A model generated the notes under the pieces. That model was not told the origin of the DNA. It saw only the letters and a program-made list of their open reading frames with translations, and ran no database searches. Below are positions 1 to 4,905 of a DNA stretch of 6,875 nt, piece by piece. The first letter of the stretch is position 1. Each line of letters begins with the position of its first letter. A program made the position numbers and the translations under genes. Where the stretch lies: assembly GCA_031283865.1 (NCBI GenBank), contig JAITAX010000094.1, forward strand, positions 1 to 6,875, written 5' to 3'. This DNA comes from Eubacteriales Family XIII. Incertae Sedis bacterium. Its GTDB lineage: Bacteria; Bacillota; Clostridia; Peptostreptococcales; Anaerovoracaceae.

Positions 1-744
1 AAGTCCCTGACGGTCACGCTCAAGAAGCACGCGGGCCGGAATGTGCGCGGCAAGATCACCGTGCGCCACAGGGGCGGCGGCGTGCGCCACAAATACAGAA
101 TCATAGATTTCAAGCGGAACAAGGACGGCGTGCCGGGCCGCGTCGCGACGATTGAATACGATCCCAACAGGAGCGCGAACATCGCGCTGATCTTCTACGC
201 GGACGGCGACAAGCGCTACATCATCGCCCCGAACAAGCTCAAGCCCGGAGATACGGTCGTGTCGGGCGCCGACGCGGACATCCAGATCGGAAACGCGCTG
301 CCGCTGAGCAACATCCCCGTCGGCACGATCATCCACTGCATAGAGATGAAGCCCGGCAAGGGCGCGCAGCTCGTCAGGGCGGCCGGCAACGGCGCGCAGC
401 TCATGGCTAAGGAGGGCGATTACGCTTCGGTGCGGCTCCCGTCGGGGGAGGTCAGGCGCGTCAGGATAGAGTGCCGGGCCACAATCGGCGAGGTCGGGAA
501 CCTCGACCACGAGAACGTGAAGATCGGCAAGGCCGGCAGAAAGCGCCACATGGGCATCAGGCCCACCGTCAGGGGCAGCGTCATGAACCCGAATGACCAC
601 CCGCACGGCGGCGGCGAGGGCAAGGCCGGCATCGGACGCGTCGGTCCCGTGACGCCGTGGGGTCGTCCCGCGCTCGGCTACAAGACGCGGAAGAAAAACA
701 AGCCCTCCGACAAGTACATCGTCAAGCGGCGCAACCAGAAATAG
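1..744 (+). CDS. rplB: 50S ribosomal protein L2 (5' end outside the window)
   Basis: L2 is a primary 23S rRNA-binding protein near the peptidyl-transferase centre, needed for subunit association and tRNA placement. The frame is open from base 1: the first visible residues read KSLTVTLKKHAGRN, which match the region about 30 residues into known L2 proteins. The true start therefore lies upstream, and the GTG at 43 is an internal valine. There are 247 visible codons; full-length L2 is about 275 residues. Diagnostic blocks are RHRGGG followed by YRIIDFKRNKDG, then EYDPNRSANIAL, IEMKPGKGAQL, and the C-terminal MNPNDHPHGGGEG (bases 583-621), which contains the conserved histidine region linked to peptidyl-transferase function. 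It ends in KPSDKYIVKRRNQK, as expected. rpsS follows after 15 bases. Identification is certain; only the start is missing. Confidence 0.98.
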   Translation, partial: KSLTVTLKKHAGRNVRGKITVRHRGGGVRHKYRIIDFKRNKDGVPGRVATIEYDPNRSANIALIFYADGDKRYIIAPNKLKPGDTVVSGADADIQIGNALPLSNIPVGTIIHCIEMKPGKGAQLVRAAGNGAQLMAKEGDYASVRLPSGEVRRVRIECRATIGEVGNLDHENVKIGKAGRKRHMGIRPTVRGSVMNPNDHPHGGGEGKAGIGRVGPVTPWGRPALGYKTRKKNKPSDKYIVKRRNQK

Positions 745-759
745 AAGGAGCGGGAAACC

Positions 760-1041
760 ATGAGCAGATCGTTAAAAAAAGGCCCATTTGTACATAAAAA
801 GCTGCTGAAGATCATCGAAGCATTGAACGCGGCCAACGAAAAAAAGGTACTCAAGACTTGGTCGAGGGCTTCGACGATCTTTCCGGAGATGGTTGGACAT
901 ACGATTGCCGTTCACGACGGGCGGCGCCACGTACCCGTGTACATCACCGAGGACATGGTGGGGCATAGGCTCGGCGAGTTCGCCCCCACGCGCAACTATC
1001 GCGGACACGCGGCGGACAAGTCCTCCAAGGTCAGACGATAA
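760..1041 (+). CDS. rpsS: 30S ribosomal protein S19
   Basis: S19 sits in the head of the 30S subunit, binds 16S rRNA together with S13, and lies close to the A-site tRNA and the subunit bridge. The 93-residue product has the usual family length. It opens with the invariant SRSLKKGPF block (residues 2-10), has WSRASTIFPEMVGHTIAVHDG in the middle (residues 34-54, given here in two overlapping parts: WSRASTI and FPEMVGHTIAVHDG), and closes with VGHRLGEFAPTR (67-78) and a basic tail. The ATG at 760 is preceded by AAGGAG at 745-750 with a 9-base spacer. The first dozen codons are clearly more A/T-rich than the rest, including a run of seven A, which may keep the initiation region unstructured. It is followed by an unusually long 87-base gap before rplV. 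Confidence 0.98.
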   Translation: MSRSLKKGPFVHKKLLKIIEALNAANEKKVLKTWSRASTIFPEMVGHTIAVHDGRRHVPVYITEDMVGHRLGEFAPTRNYRGHAADKSSKVRR

Positions 1042-1128
1042 GCAGGGGACGCCTTATCCGTCTTCCCGGACGGAAAGCAAATTATATTCATGCGATACGG
1101 CGGCCGAGAGGCCGCAATGGAGGCAAAT
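1042..1128 (+). promoter_or_regulatory. Structured spacer between rpsS and rplV
   Basis: This 87-base spacer is long for this operon and holds two perfect small hairpins. The first pairs TCCGTC (1057-1062) with GACGGA (1069-1074) across a 6-base loop. The second pairs 1100-1105 with 1110-1115 (6 G-C pairs) across the loop GAGA, which is a GNRA tetraloop, a stable RNA motif. The second hairpin ends just before the rplV ribosome binding site GGAGG (1119-1123). Between them is an A/T-rich patch (1080-1090) containing TATATT, but I see no matching -35 box, so I do not call a promoter. A role in translation control, mRNA processing or attenuation is inference only. Confidence 0.4.
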
Positions 1129-1467
1129 ATGGAAGCAAGGGCGATTGCCAAATACATCCGAGTTTCTCCGATCAAACTCAAACCCGTTGTCGACTTGGTG
1201 CGAGGCAAGGACTTGAAAGAGGCGTTGACTATACTCAAATTCACGCCCGGAAAGGGTTCTGAAATCGTCGAAAAGGTTGTGAAATCCGCCGCGGCCAACG
1301 CGGAAAACAACTTCGATCTGGACCCGGACGACCTGTATGTGGCGGAGGTGTACGCGCATCAGGGACCTACGATGAAGAGATGGCGTGCGGGCGCGCAGGG
1401 CAGGGCGTCCAAGATTCTGAAAAGAAGCAGCCACGTAGGCGTCACACTGAAGGAGAAGGAGAGCTGA
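1129..1467 (+). CDS. rplV: 50S ribosomal protein L22
   Basis: L22 binds 23S rRNA domains, and its long beta-hairpin lines the narrow part of the peptide exit tunnel. The start at 1129 gives MEARAIAKYIRVSP, the usual N-terminus of the family. It has GGAGG at 1119-1123 with a 5-base spacer and yields 112 residues (family about 110). In-frame ATGs at 1090 and 1117 would add residues that do not belong to the family; the one at 1117 overlaps the binding site. Conserved blocks are VDLVRGKD (residues 21-28), SAAANAENN (53-61), GPTMKRWR (79-86) and GRASKILKRSSH (91-102). Alignment to E. coli L22 needs no gaps up to here. The hairpin tip reads WRAGAQGRA, where most bacteria have a Pro-Arg pair in place of the Ala-Gly. 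The stop lies one base before the rpsC start, so coupled translation is likely. Confidence 0.97.
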   Translation: MEARAIAKYIRVSPIKLKPVVDLVRGKDLKEALTILKFTPGKGSEIVEKVVKSAAANAENNFDLDPDDLYVAEVYAHQGPTMKRWRAGAQGRASKILKRSSHVGVTLKEKES

Positions 1468-1468
1468 T

Positions 1469-2392
1469 ATGGGTCAGAAAGTAAGCCCGCACGGTTTGAG
1501 GGTAGGGATCATCAAGGATTGGGATTCCAAATGGTACGCGGACAAGGCGCATTTCGCGGATTTCCTGATAGAGGACAACAAGGTCAGGGAATACGTCAAG
1601 AAAAAACTCTACGCGGCGGGTGTTTCGAGGGTGCTGATCGAGAGAGCGGCGGACAATAAGATCAAACTCACCGTACTCACGGATAAGCCCGGCATGGTGA
1701 TCGGCCGCTCGGGCAACGGCGCGGATGAACTGCGCAAGCCCCTCGAAAAGATGACGAACAAGGAAATCTCCGTCAACATCGTCGAGATCCGCAGGGCCGA
1801 ACTCGACGCGCGGCTCACAGCCGAAAGCATTGCGCAGGCTTTGGAAAAGCGCGTGTCTTTCAGACGGGCCATGAAGCAGGCCATAGGCAGAACGATGAAA
1901 TCAGGCGCCAAGGGCATGAAAGTTCTCGTTTCGGGACGGCTCGGCGGCGCCGAGATCGCTCGAAGCGAAAAGTACAGCGAGGGCAACGTGCCGCTGCACA
2001 CGCTCAGGGCAGATATAGATTACGGCTTTGCCGAGGCGGACACGACCTACGGCAAGCTCGGTGTCAAGGTGTGGATCAACCACGGTGAGATTCTCGAAAA
2101 GGGTTTGAAAAGCCCGATTCCCGAGGAGAAGCCGCGCGACGCGGGCCGCCGCAATGATCGCCCGGATCGCGGTGACCGCCGTCCGCGCAGAGACGGAGAT
2201 CGCCCGCGCGGCGACCGTCCGCGCAGGGACGGCGATAGGCGCAACAACGCGCGCGACGGCAGACCGGAGCTTCCGAGGGCCATAAACCCGCGGACGCGAA
2301 AAGCCCCGCCGAAACCCGCGCCTGCACCCGCGCCTGCGGAAGCAAGCGCCCCCGCCGAAGCACCGCGGACAGAACCGGCGCCGACGGAATAA
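1469..2392 (+). CDS. rpsC: 30S ribosomal protein S3 with a long disordered C-terminal tail
   Basis: S3 lies in the 30S head at the mRNA entry channel, where with S4 and S5 it forms the ribosomal helicase. The core, residues 1-219, is standard: MGQKVSPHGLRVGI at the start, then a type-2 KH RNA-binding domain with its GXXG loop as GRSG (79-82). The C-terminal domain follows with RRAMKQAIGRTMKSGAKG (132-149), VSGRLGGAEIARSE (154-167) and PLHTLRADIDYG (175-186). Typical S3 proteins are about 210-235 residues; this one is 307. Residues 220-270 form a low-complexity stretch with about 19 Arg and 10 Asp, including RPRRDGDR twice (238-245 and 250-257), and residues 279-307 are Pro/Ala/Glu-rich. AAGGAG at 1456-1461, inside the end of rplV, is 7 bases from the ATG. 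Extended S3 tails are known in some Clostridia and other phyla; the function here is unknown. Confidence 0.97.
   Translation: MGQKVSPHGLRVGIIKDWDSKWYADKAHFADFLIEDNKVREYVKKKLYAAGVSRVLIERAADNKIKLTVLTDKPGMVIGRSGNGADELRKPLEKMTNKEISVNIVEIRRAELDARLTAESIAQALEKRVSFRRAMKQAIGRTMKSGAKGMKVLVSGRLGGAEIARSEKYSEGNVPLHTLRADIDYGFAEADTTYGKLGVKVWINHGEILEKGLKSPIPEEKPRDAGRRNDRPDRGDRRPRRDGDRPRGDRPRRDGDRRNNARDGRPELPRAINPRTRKAPPKPAPAPAPAEASAPAEAPRTEPAPTE
2179..2236 (+). repeat. Imperfect 36-base repeat in the rpsC tail
   Basis: Bases 2179-2200 and 2215-2236 match at 20 of 22 positions and are offset by exactly 36 bases (12 codons). Both copies encode the RPRRDGDR motif. The copies differ mainly at third codon positions, which points to an old duplication or to selection on the protein rather than a recent slippage event. 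Confidence 0.75.
2315..2338 (+). repeat. 12-base tandem repeat encoding Pro-Ala in the rpsC tail
   Basis: CCCGCGCCTGCA (2315-2326) is followed directly by CCCGCGCCTGCG (2327-2338), 11 of 12 identical, encoding the PAPAPAPA run at S3 residues 283-290. This is a likely site of replication slippage and tail-length variation between strains. Confidence 0.75.
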
Positions 2393-2442
2393 GAGCGGCG
2401 GCTCCGAACGCACGAAAGGCTTACTTCAAAGGTCAAATCAGA

Positions 2443-2473
2443 ACTGCTCGAAATGCCCTTGGGTTTGAGCAGT
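2443..2473 (+). promoter_or_regulatory. Hairpin in the rpsC-rplP spacer, upstream of the rplP start
   Basis: ACTGCTC (2443-2449) pairs perfectly with GAGCAGT (2467-2473). After a one-base bulge, AAA (2451-2453) pairs with TTT (2464-2466), and after two more unpaired bases CC pairs with GG around a short loop near 2458-2461. This is the strongest inverted repeat I see outside the genes. It lies in a 105-base spacer (2393-2497) and ends 7 bases before the rplP ribosome binding site (AAGGAGG, 2481-2487). No run of T follows the stem, so an intrinsic terminator is unlikely. An mRNA stability, processing or translation-control role is inference. The rest of the spacer shows only a weak 4-base stem just after the rpsC stop (2393-2404). 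Confidence 0.5.
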
Positions 2474-2497
2474 CACATCGAAGGAGGTACAACTATC

Positions 2498-2932
2498 ATG
2501 TTGATGCCAAAACGCGTTAAGCGCAGACGGGTTCATCGCGGCAGAATGAAAGGCGTGGCCACGAAAGGCAACACGATCACATACGGTTCGTTCGGGCTGA
2601 TTGCAATGGATCGCGGCTGGATTACGTCCAACCAGATCGAAGCGGCCCGTATCGCCATGACGCGCTCCATCAAGCGGGGCGGCAAGGTGTTCATAAAGAT
2701 CTTCCCGCACAAGTCGGTCACGAAGAAGCCGGCCGAGGTCCGCATGGGTTCCGGCAAGGGCGCGCCCGAGTTCTGGGTGGCGGTCGTGAAGCCGGGCCGC
2801 GTCATGTTCGAGATCGAGGGCGTCACCGAGGCCCAAGCGAAAGAAGCCATGCGGCTTGCGGCCCACAAGCTCCCTGTAAAGTGCAAATTCGCTTTGAAAG
2901 GCGAAGAATTGGCGGAGGGCGGTGAAGCGTAG
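2498..2932 (+). CDS. rplP: 50S ribosomal protein L16
   Basis: L16 binds 23S rRNA next to the A-site and helps organise the tRNA-accepting part of the 50S subunit late in assembly. The ATG at 2498 gives MLMPKRVKRRRVHRGRMKG, the usual family opening, with AAGGAGG at 2481-2487 ten bases upstream. The in-frame ATG at 2453 is inside the spacer hairpin and would add 15 unrelated residues. The product is 144 residues, normal for Firmicutes-type L16. Conserved blocks are ATKGNTITYG (21-30), VRMGSGKGAPEFWVAVVKPG (81-100), which includes the arginine hydroxylated in E. coli, and AAHKLPVKCKF (121-131). The stop codon abuts the rpmC ATG with no gap. Confidence 0.97.
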   Translation: MLMPKRVKRRRVHRGRMKGVATKGNTITYGSFGLIAMDRGWITSNQIEAARIAMTRSIKRGGKVFIKIFPHKSVTKKPAEVRMGSGKGAPEFWVAVVKPGRVMFEIEGVTEAQAKEAMRLAAHKLPVKCKFALKGEELAEGGEA

Positions 2933-3136
2933 ATGAAAATAGAAAAGATCAGGGAACTGAGCGCGACGGAGTTGAACAACGAGCTTATGAAGATGAAAAA
3001 GGAACTGTTCAACCTGCGCTTCCAACACGTGACCGGGCAGCTCGAGAATCCTATCAAGATGCGCGACGTCAAGAAAGAGATCGCGCGGGTTAAGACCGTG
3101 ATCCGCGAGAACGAACTCAAAGACGCGCAGGGCTGA
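2933..3136 (+). CDS. rpmC: 50S ribosomal protein L29
   Basis: L29 is a small two-helix protein beside the exit of the peptide tunnel, near where trigger factor and SRP dock. The 67-residue product has the family length and signature: an N-terminal helix (KIEKIRELSATELNNEL), then KKELFNLRFQHVTGQLENP and a second basic helix with VKKEIARVKTVIRE. It starts on the base after the rplP TAG stop, with no gap. Its Shine-Dalgarno is modest, either GGAGG at 2914-2918 (14 bases away) or GGTGA at 2921-2925 (7 bases away), both inside rplP. Translation is therefore probably coupled to termination of rplP. Confidence 0.97.
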   Translation: MKIEKIRELSATELNNELMKMKKELFNLRFQHVTGQLENPIKMRDVKKEIARVKTVIRENELKDAQG

Positions 3137-3155
3137 GCAAGGGAGGATACGCAAG

Positions 3156-3419
3156 ATGATGACGGAAGACAGAAACAGGAGAAAGACCAGGGTCGGTCTT
3201 GTGGTAAGCGACAAGATGGACAAGACGATCGTCGTCGCGGTCGAGGACTTCGTCAGGCACTCCCTTTACGGAAAGGCTGTGAAGCGGACGAAGAAATTCA
3301 AGGCCCATGACGAAGAAAACCAATGCAACATCGGCGATAAGGTGAGAATTATGGAGACGAGGCCGCTGTCCAAGGACAAGCGCTGGCGCCTTGTGAACAT
3401 AGTCGAGAAGGTGAAATAG
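3156..3419 (+). CDS. rpsQ: 30S ribosomal protein S17
   Basis: S17 is a primary 16S rRNA-binding protein of the 30S body with an OB fold. The 87-residue product contains RRKTRVGLVVSDKMDKTIVV (residues 8-27) and the family signature GDKVRIMETRPLSKDKRWR (60-78). Two ATG codons are adjacent at 3156 and 3159. GGAGG at 3142-3146 is 9 bases from the first and 12 from the second, so the first is preferred, though the choice changes only one residue. It follows rpmC by 19 bases and is followed after 10 bases by rplN. Confidence 0.97.
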   Translation: MMTEDRNRRKTRVGLVVSDKMDKTIVVAVEDFVRHSLYGKAVKRTKKFKAHDEENQCNIGDKVRIMETRPLSKDKRWRLVNIVEKVK

Positions 3420-3429
3420 GAGGCGTCAA

Positions 3430-3798
3430 ATGATTCAGACGGAAACCAGATTGCGCGTCGCCGACAATTCCGGGGCAAAGGTGGTTCTTTGTATCCGCAT
3501 CCTCGGCGGAACCGGTCGCAAATACGCGAACATCGGCGATATCATCGTATGCGCCGTCAAGCAGGCCACGCCGGGCGGGGTCGTGAAAAAAGGCGACGTC
3601 GTGAAAGCGGTGGTTGTCAGGACCAAAACCGGCGCCCGCCGCGCGGACGGCAGCTATGTGAAGTTCGATCAGAACGCAGCGGTAATCATCAAAGAGGACA
3701 AGAACCCCGTCGGCACCCGCATATTCGGACCCGTGGCAAGGGAACTTCGTGAAAAGAGCTTCATGAAGATCGTGTCATTGGCGCCGGAAGTATTGTAG
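3430..3798 (+). CDS. rplN: 50S ribosomal protein L14
   Basis: L14 is a highly conserved 50S protein at the subunit interface; it contacts 16S rRNA in an intersubunit bridge and is the docking site of the silencing factor RsfS. The 122-residue length is exactly the family standard. It reads MIQTETRLRVADNSGAK (1-17) and ILGGTGRKYANIGDIIV (24-40), and ends with NPVGTRIFGPVARELR (92-107) and the closing MKIVSLAPEVL. AGGAGG at 3418-3423 overlaps the rpsQ stop and is 6 bases from the ATG. In E. coli this gene begins the spc operon. Here the 10-base gap to rpsQ leaves no room for a promoter or terminator, so S10 and spc genes are probably co-transcribed. Confidence 0.98.
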   Translation: MIQTETRLRVADNSGAKVVLCIRILGGTGRKYANIGDIIVCAVKQATPGGVVKKGDVVKAVVVRTKTGARRADGSYVKFDQNAAVIIKEDKNPVGTRIFGPVARELREKSFMKIVSLAPEVL

Positions 3799-3808
3799 GA
3801 GGTGCGAG

Positions 3809-4114
3809 ATGCGCATTAAAAAGGATGATACCGTGCAGGTCATTACCGGCAAGGACAAGGGCAAGCGCGGCAAGGTGCTGAAAGCGATGCCGAAGACGGG
3901 CAAGCTCATCGTGGAGGGCGTGAACATTCAGACGAAGCACGCGAAGCAGACGCGAAAGACCCCGAGCGAGATCAAGCACCAAGAGGGCCCGATTGACATA
4001 TCCAACGTCATGTACTACGACAGCAAGGCGAAAGAGCCGACGCGGATCGGCTACCGCTTTGAAAACGGCGAAAAAATCCGAATCTCCAAGCGAACAGGTG
4101 AGGCGGTCGATTAG
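3809..4114 (+). CDS. rplX: 50S ribosomal protein L24
   Basis: L24 initiates 50S assembly by binding the 5' part of 23S rRNA and sits near the tunnel exit. The 101 residues contain an N-terminal KOW motif (about residues 5-32: DDTVQVITGKDKGKRGKVLK) followed by LIVEGVNIQTKH (33-44), QEGPIDISNVM (58-68) and the C-terminal PTRIGYRFENGEKIRISKRT. Length and all blocks are typical. AGGAGG at 3797-3802, overlapping the rplN stop, is 6 bases from the ATG. Confidence 0.97.
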   Translation: MRIKKDDTVQVITGKDKGKRGKVLKAMPKTGKLIVEGVNIQTKHAKQTRKTPSEIKHQEGPIDISNVMYYDSKAKEPTRIGYRFENGEKIRISKRTGEAVD

Positions 4115-4115
4115 G

Positions 4116-4123
4116 AAAGGGGG
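4116..4123 (+). promoter_or_regulatory. Ribosome binding site that decides the rplE TTG start
   Basis: AAAGGGGG lies 8 bases before TTG 4132 and 20 bases before ATG 4144. Only the TTG is at a usable distance, and it also gives the family-typical N-terminus. Confidence 0.65.
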
Positions 4124-4131
4124 CGCGTGTC

Positions 4132-4674
4132 TTGGCGGCGAGAATGAAAGAAGCATATCTGAAAGAAGCCTTTCCTGCTCTGCGCGAAAAGTTTCATTAC
4201 AGCAATGCGATGCAGGTTCCGAAATTAGAAAAGATTACAATTAACATGGGCCTCGGGGAAGCGAAAGACAACACGAAGCTCATGGAAACCGCGGTCGAGG
4301 AGTTGGCGCTCATCAGCGGGCAGCGGCCCGTCGTGACGAAAGCCAAGAAGTCCATCGCGAACTTCAAGGTGCGGCAGGGCATGTCCGTAGGCTGCAAGGT
4401 CACGCTCCGAGGCGAAAACATGTACGTGTTTGCGGACAAGTTCTTCAACATCGTGCTGCCCCGCGTGCGGGACTTCAGGGGCGTCAACAAAAATTCTTTC
4501 GACGGCAGGGGCAATTATTCGCTCGGCGTCAAGGAACAGTCCATATTCCCCGAGATCGTCTACGACCGCGTGGACAAGGTCAAGGGCATGAACATCATCT
4601 TTACGACATCGGCGAAAACCGACGAAGAAGCCGCGGCCTTGCTGTCTTTGCTCGGAATGCCGTTTGAGAAATAG
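4132..4674 (+). CDS. rplE: 50S ribosomal protein L5, TTG start
   Basis: L5 belongs to the 5S rRNA complex of the central protuberance (with L18 and L25) and contacts P-site tRNA and the 30S head. The TTG at 4132 is favoured as start. It gives MAARMKEAYLKEAFPALREK, matching the family's MA-R-LKE-Y opening, makes 180 residues (family 179-180), and lies 8 bases after AAAGGGGG (4116-4123). The first ATG (4144) is 20 bases from that site and would drop four conserved-position residues. Signatures are MQVPKLEKITINMGLGEA (27-44), RPVVTKAKKSIANFK (65-79), VTLRGENMY (90-98) and RDFRGVNKNSFDGRGNYSLG (113-132). rpsZ follows after 12 bases. Confidence 0.96.
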   Translation: MAARMKEAYLKEAFPALREKFHYSNAMQVPKLEKITINMGLGEAKDNTKLMETAVEELALISGQRPVVTKAKKSIANFKVRQGMSVGCKVTLRGENMYVFADKFFNIVLPRVRDFRGVNKNSFDGRGNYSLGVKEQSIFPEIVYDRVDKVKGMNIIFTTSAKTDEEAAALLSLLGMPFEK

Positions 4675-4686
4675 GGGGGCTGTGAA

Positions 4687-4872
4687 ATGGCAAAGACTTC
4701 TCTCAAGATCAGACAACAGCGGAAGCCGAAGTTTTCAACGCGGGCGTATACGCGCTGCCGCATATGCGGACGGCCGCACTCGGTGTTGCGCAAATACGGA
4801 GTATGCAGGATCTGCTTCAGGGAACTGGCGTATAAGGGCGAAATCCCCGGCGTAAAGAAAGCCAGTTGGTAA
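4687..4872 (+). CDS. rpsZ: 30S ribosomal protein S14, zinc-binding short form (type Z)
   Basis: S14 is a late-binding protein of the 30S head. This is the 61-residue zinc form, with cysteines at 24, 27, 40 and 43 in two CxxC pairs (CRIC and CRIC) that hold one structural zinc. The rest is typical: MAKTSLKIRQQRKPKFSTRA at the start and ELAYKGEIPGVKKASW at the end. The longer zinc-free form seen in E. coli is about 100 residues. The zinc form inside the spc cluster is usual for Firmicutes, Actinobacteria and several other phyla. The Shine-Dalgarno AGGGGGG (4673-4679) overlaps the rplE stop and is 7 bases from the ATG. It is also annotated as rpsN in many genomes. In some bacteria a second, zinc-free copy elsewhere is induced by zinc starvation; this cannot be judged here. 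Confidence 0.97.
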   Translation: MAKTSLKIRQQRKPKFSTRAYTRCRICGRPHSVLRKYGVCRICFRELAYKGEIPGVKKASW

Positions 4873-4890
4873 TCGAGGAGCTTATTATAC

Positions 4891-4896
4891 AGGAGG
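4891..4896 (+). promoter_or_regulatory. Ribosome binding site that decides the rpsH start
   Basis: A perfect AGGAGG lies 3 bases before ATG 4900, 9 bases before GTG 4906 and 15 bases before ATG 4912, all in one frame. The 9-base distance to GTG is the most usual, and that start also gives the family-typical MTMTDPIAD N-terminus. The upstream sequence CTTATTATAC is A/T-rich but has no recognisable -35 partner. Confidence 0.6.
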
Positions 4897-4905
4897 TGCA
4901 TGGCA

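Noticed and set aside
774..780. A run of seven A in rpsS in a phase that fits a slippery heptamer
   Set aside because: It encodes part of the invariant SLKKG block of S19, where Lys-Lys is expected. No downstream stimulatory structure or meaningful shifted product was seen.
1080..1090. TATATT as a possible -10 promoter box between rpsS and rplV
   Set aside because: The -35 position about 17 bases upstream (near 1060-1065) reads GTCTTC, unlike TTGACA, so a promoter is not supported.
1090..1119. Upstream in-frame ATGs for rplV at 1090 and 1117
   Set aside because: They add residues absent from the L22 family. The first lacks a well-placed Shine-Dalgarno, and the second overlaps the binding site used by ATG 1129.
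2393..2404. A GAGC/GCTC stem just after the rpsC stop as a terminator
   Set aside because: Only four base pairs, with no following T-run; too weak to call.
1901..2436. Several minus-strand open frames opposite the end of rpsC
   Set aside because: The low-complexity Arg/Pro/Ala codons of the S3 tail have few stop triplets on the opposite strand. The translations are compositionally biased with no family features.
2453..2497. Upstream in-frame ATG for rplP at 2453
   Set aside because: It lies inside the spacer hairpin and has no Shine-Dalgarno. The added 15 residues are not part of L16, whose conserved start MLMPKRVK falls at 2498.
2438..3223. A long (261-codon) open frame on the minus strand opposite rplP and rpmC
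   Set aside because: It lies fully antisense to two certain ribosomal protein genes and starts within rpsQ. It has no recognisable domain, and its length is explained by the biased codon use of GC-rich genes on the other strand.
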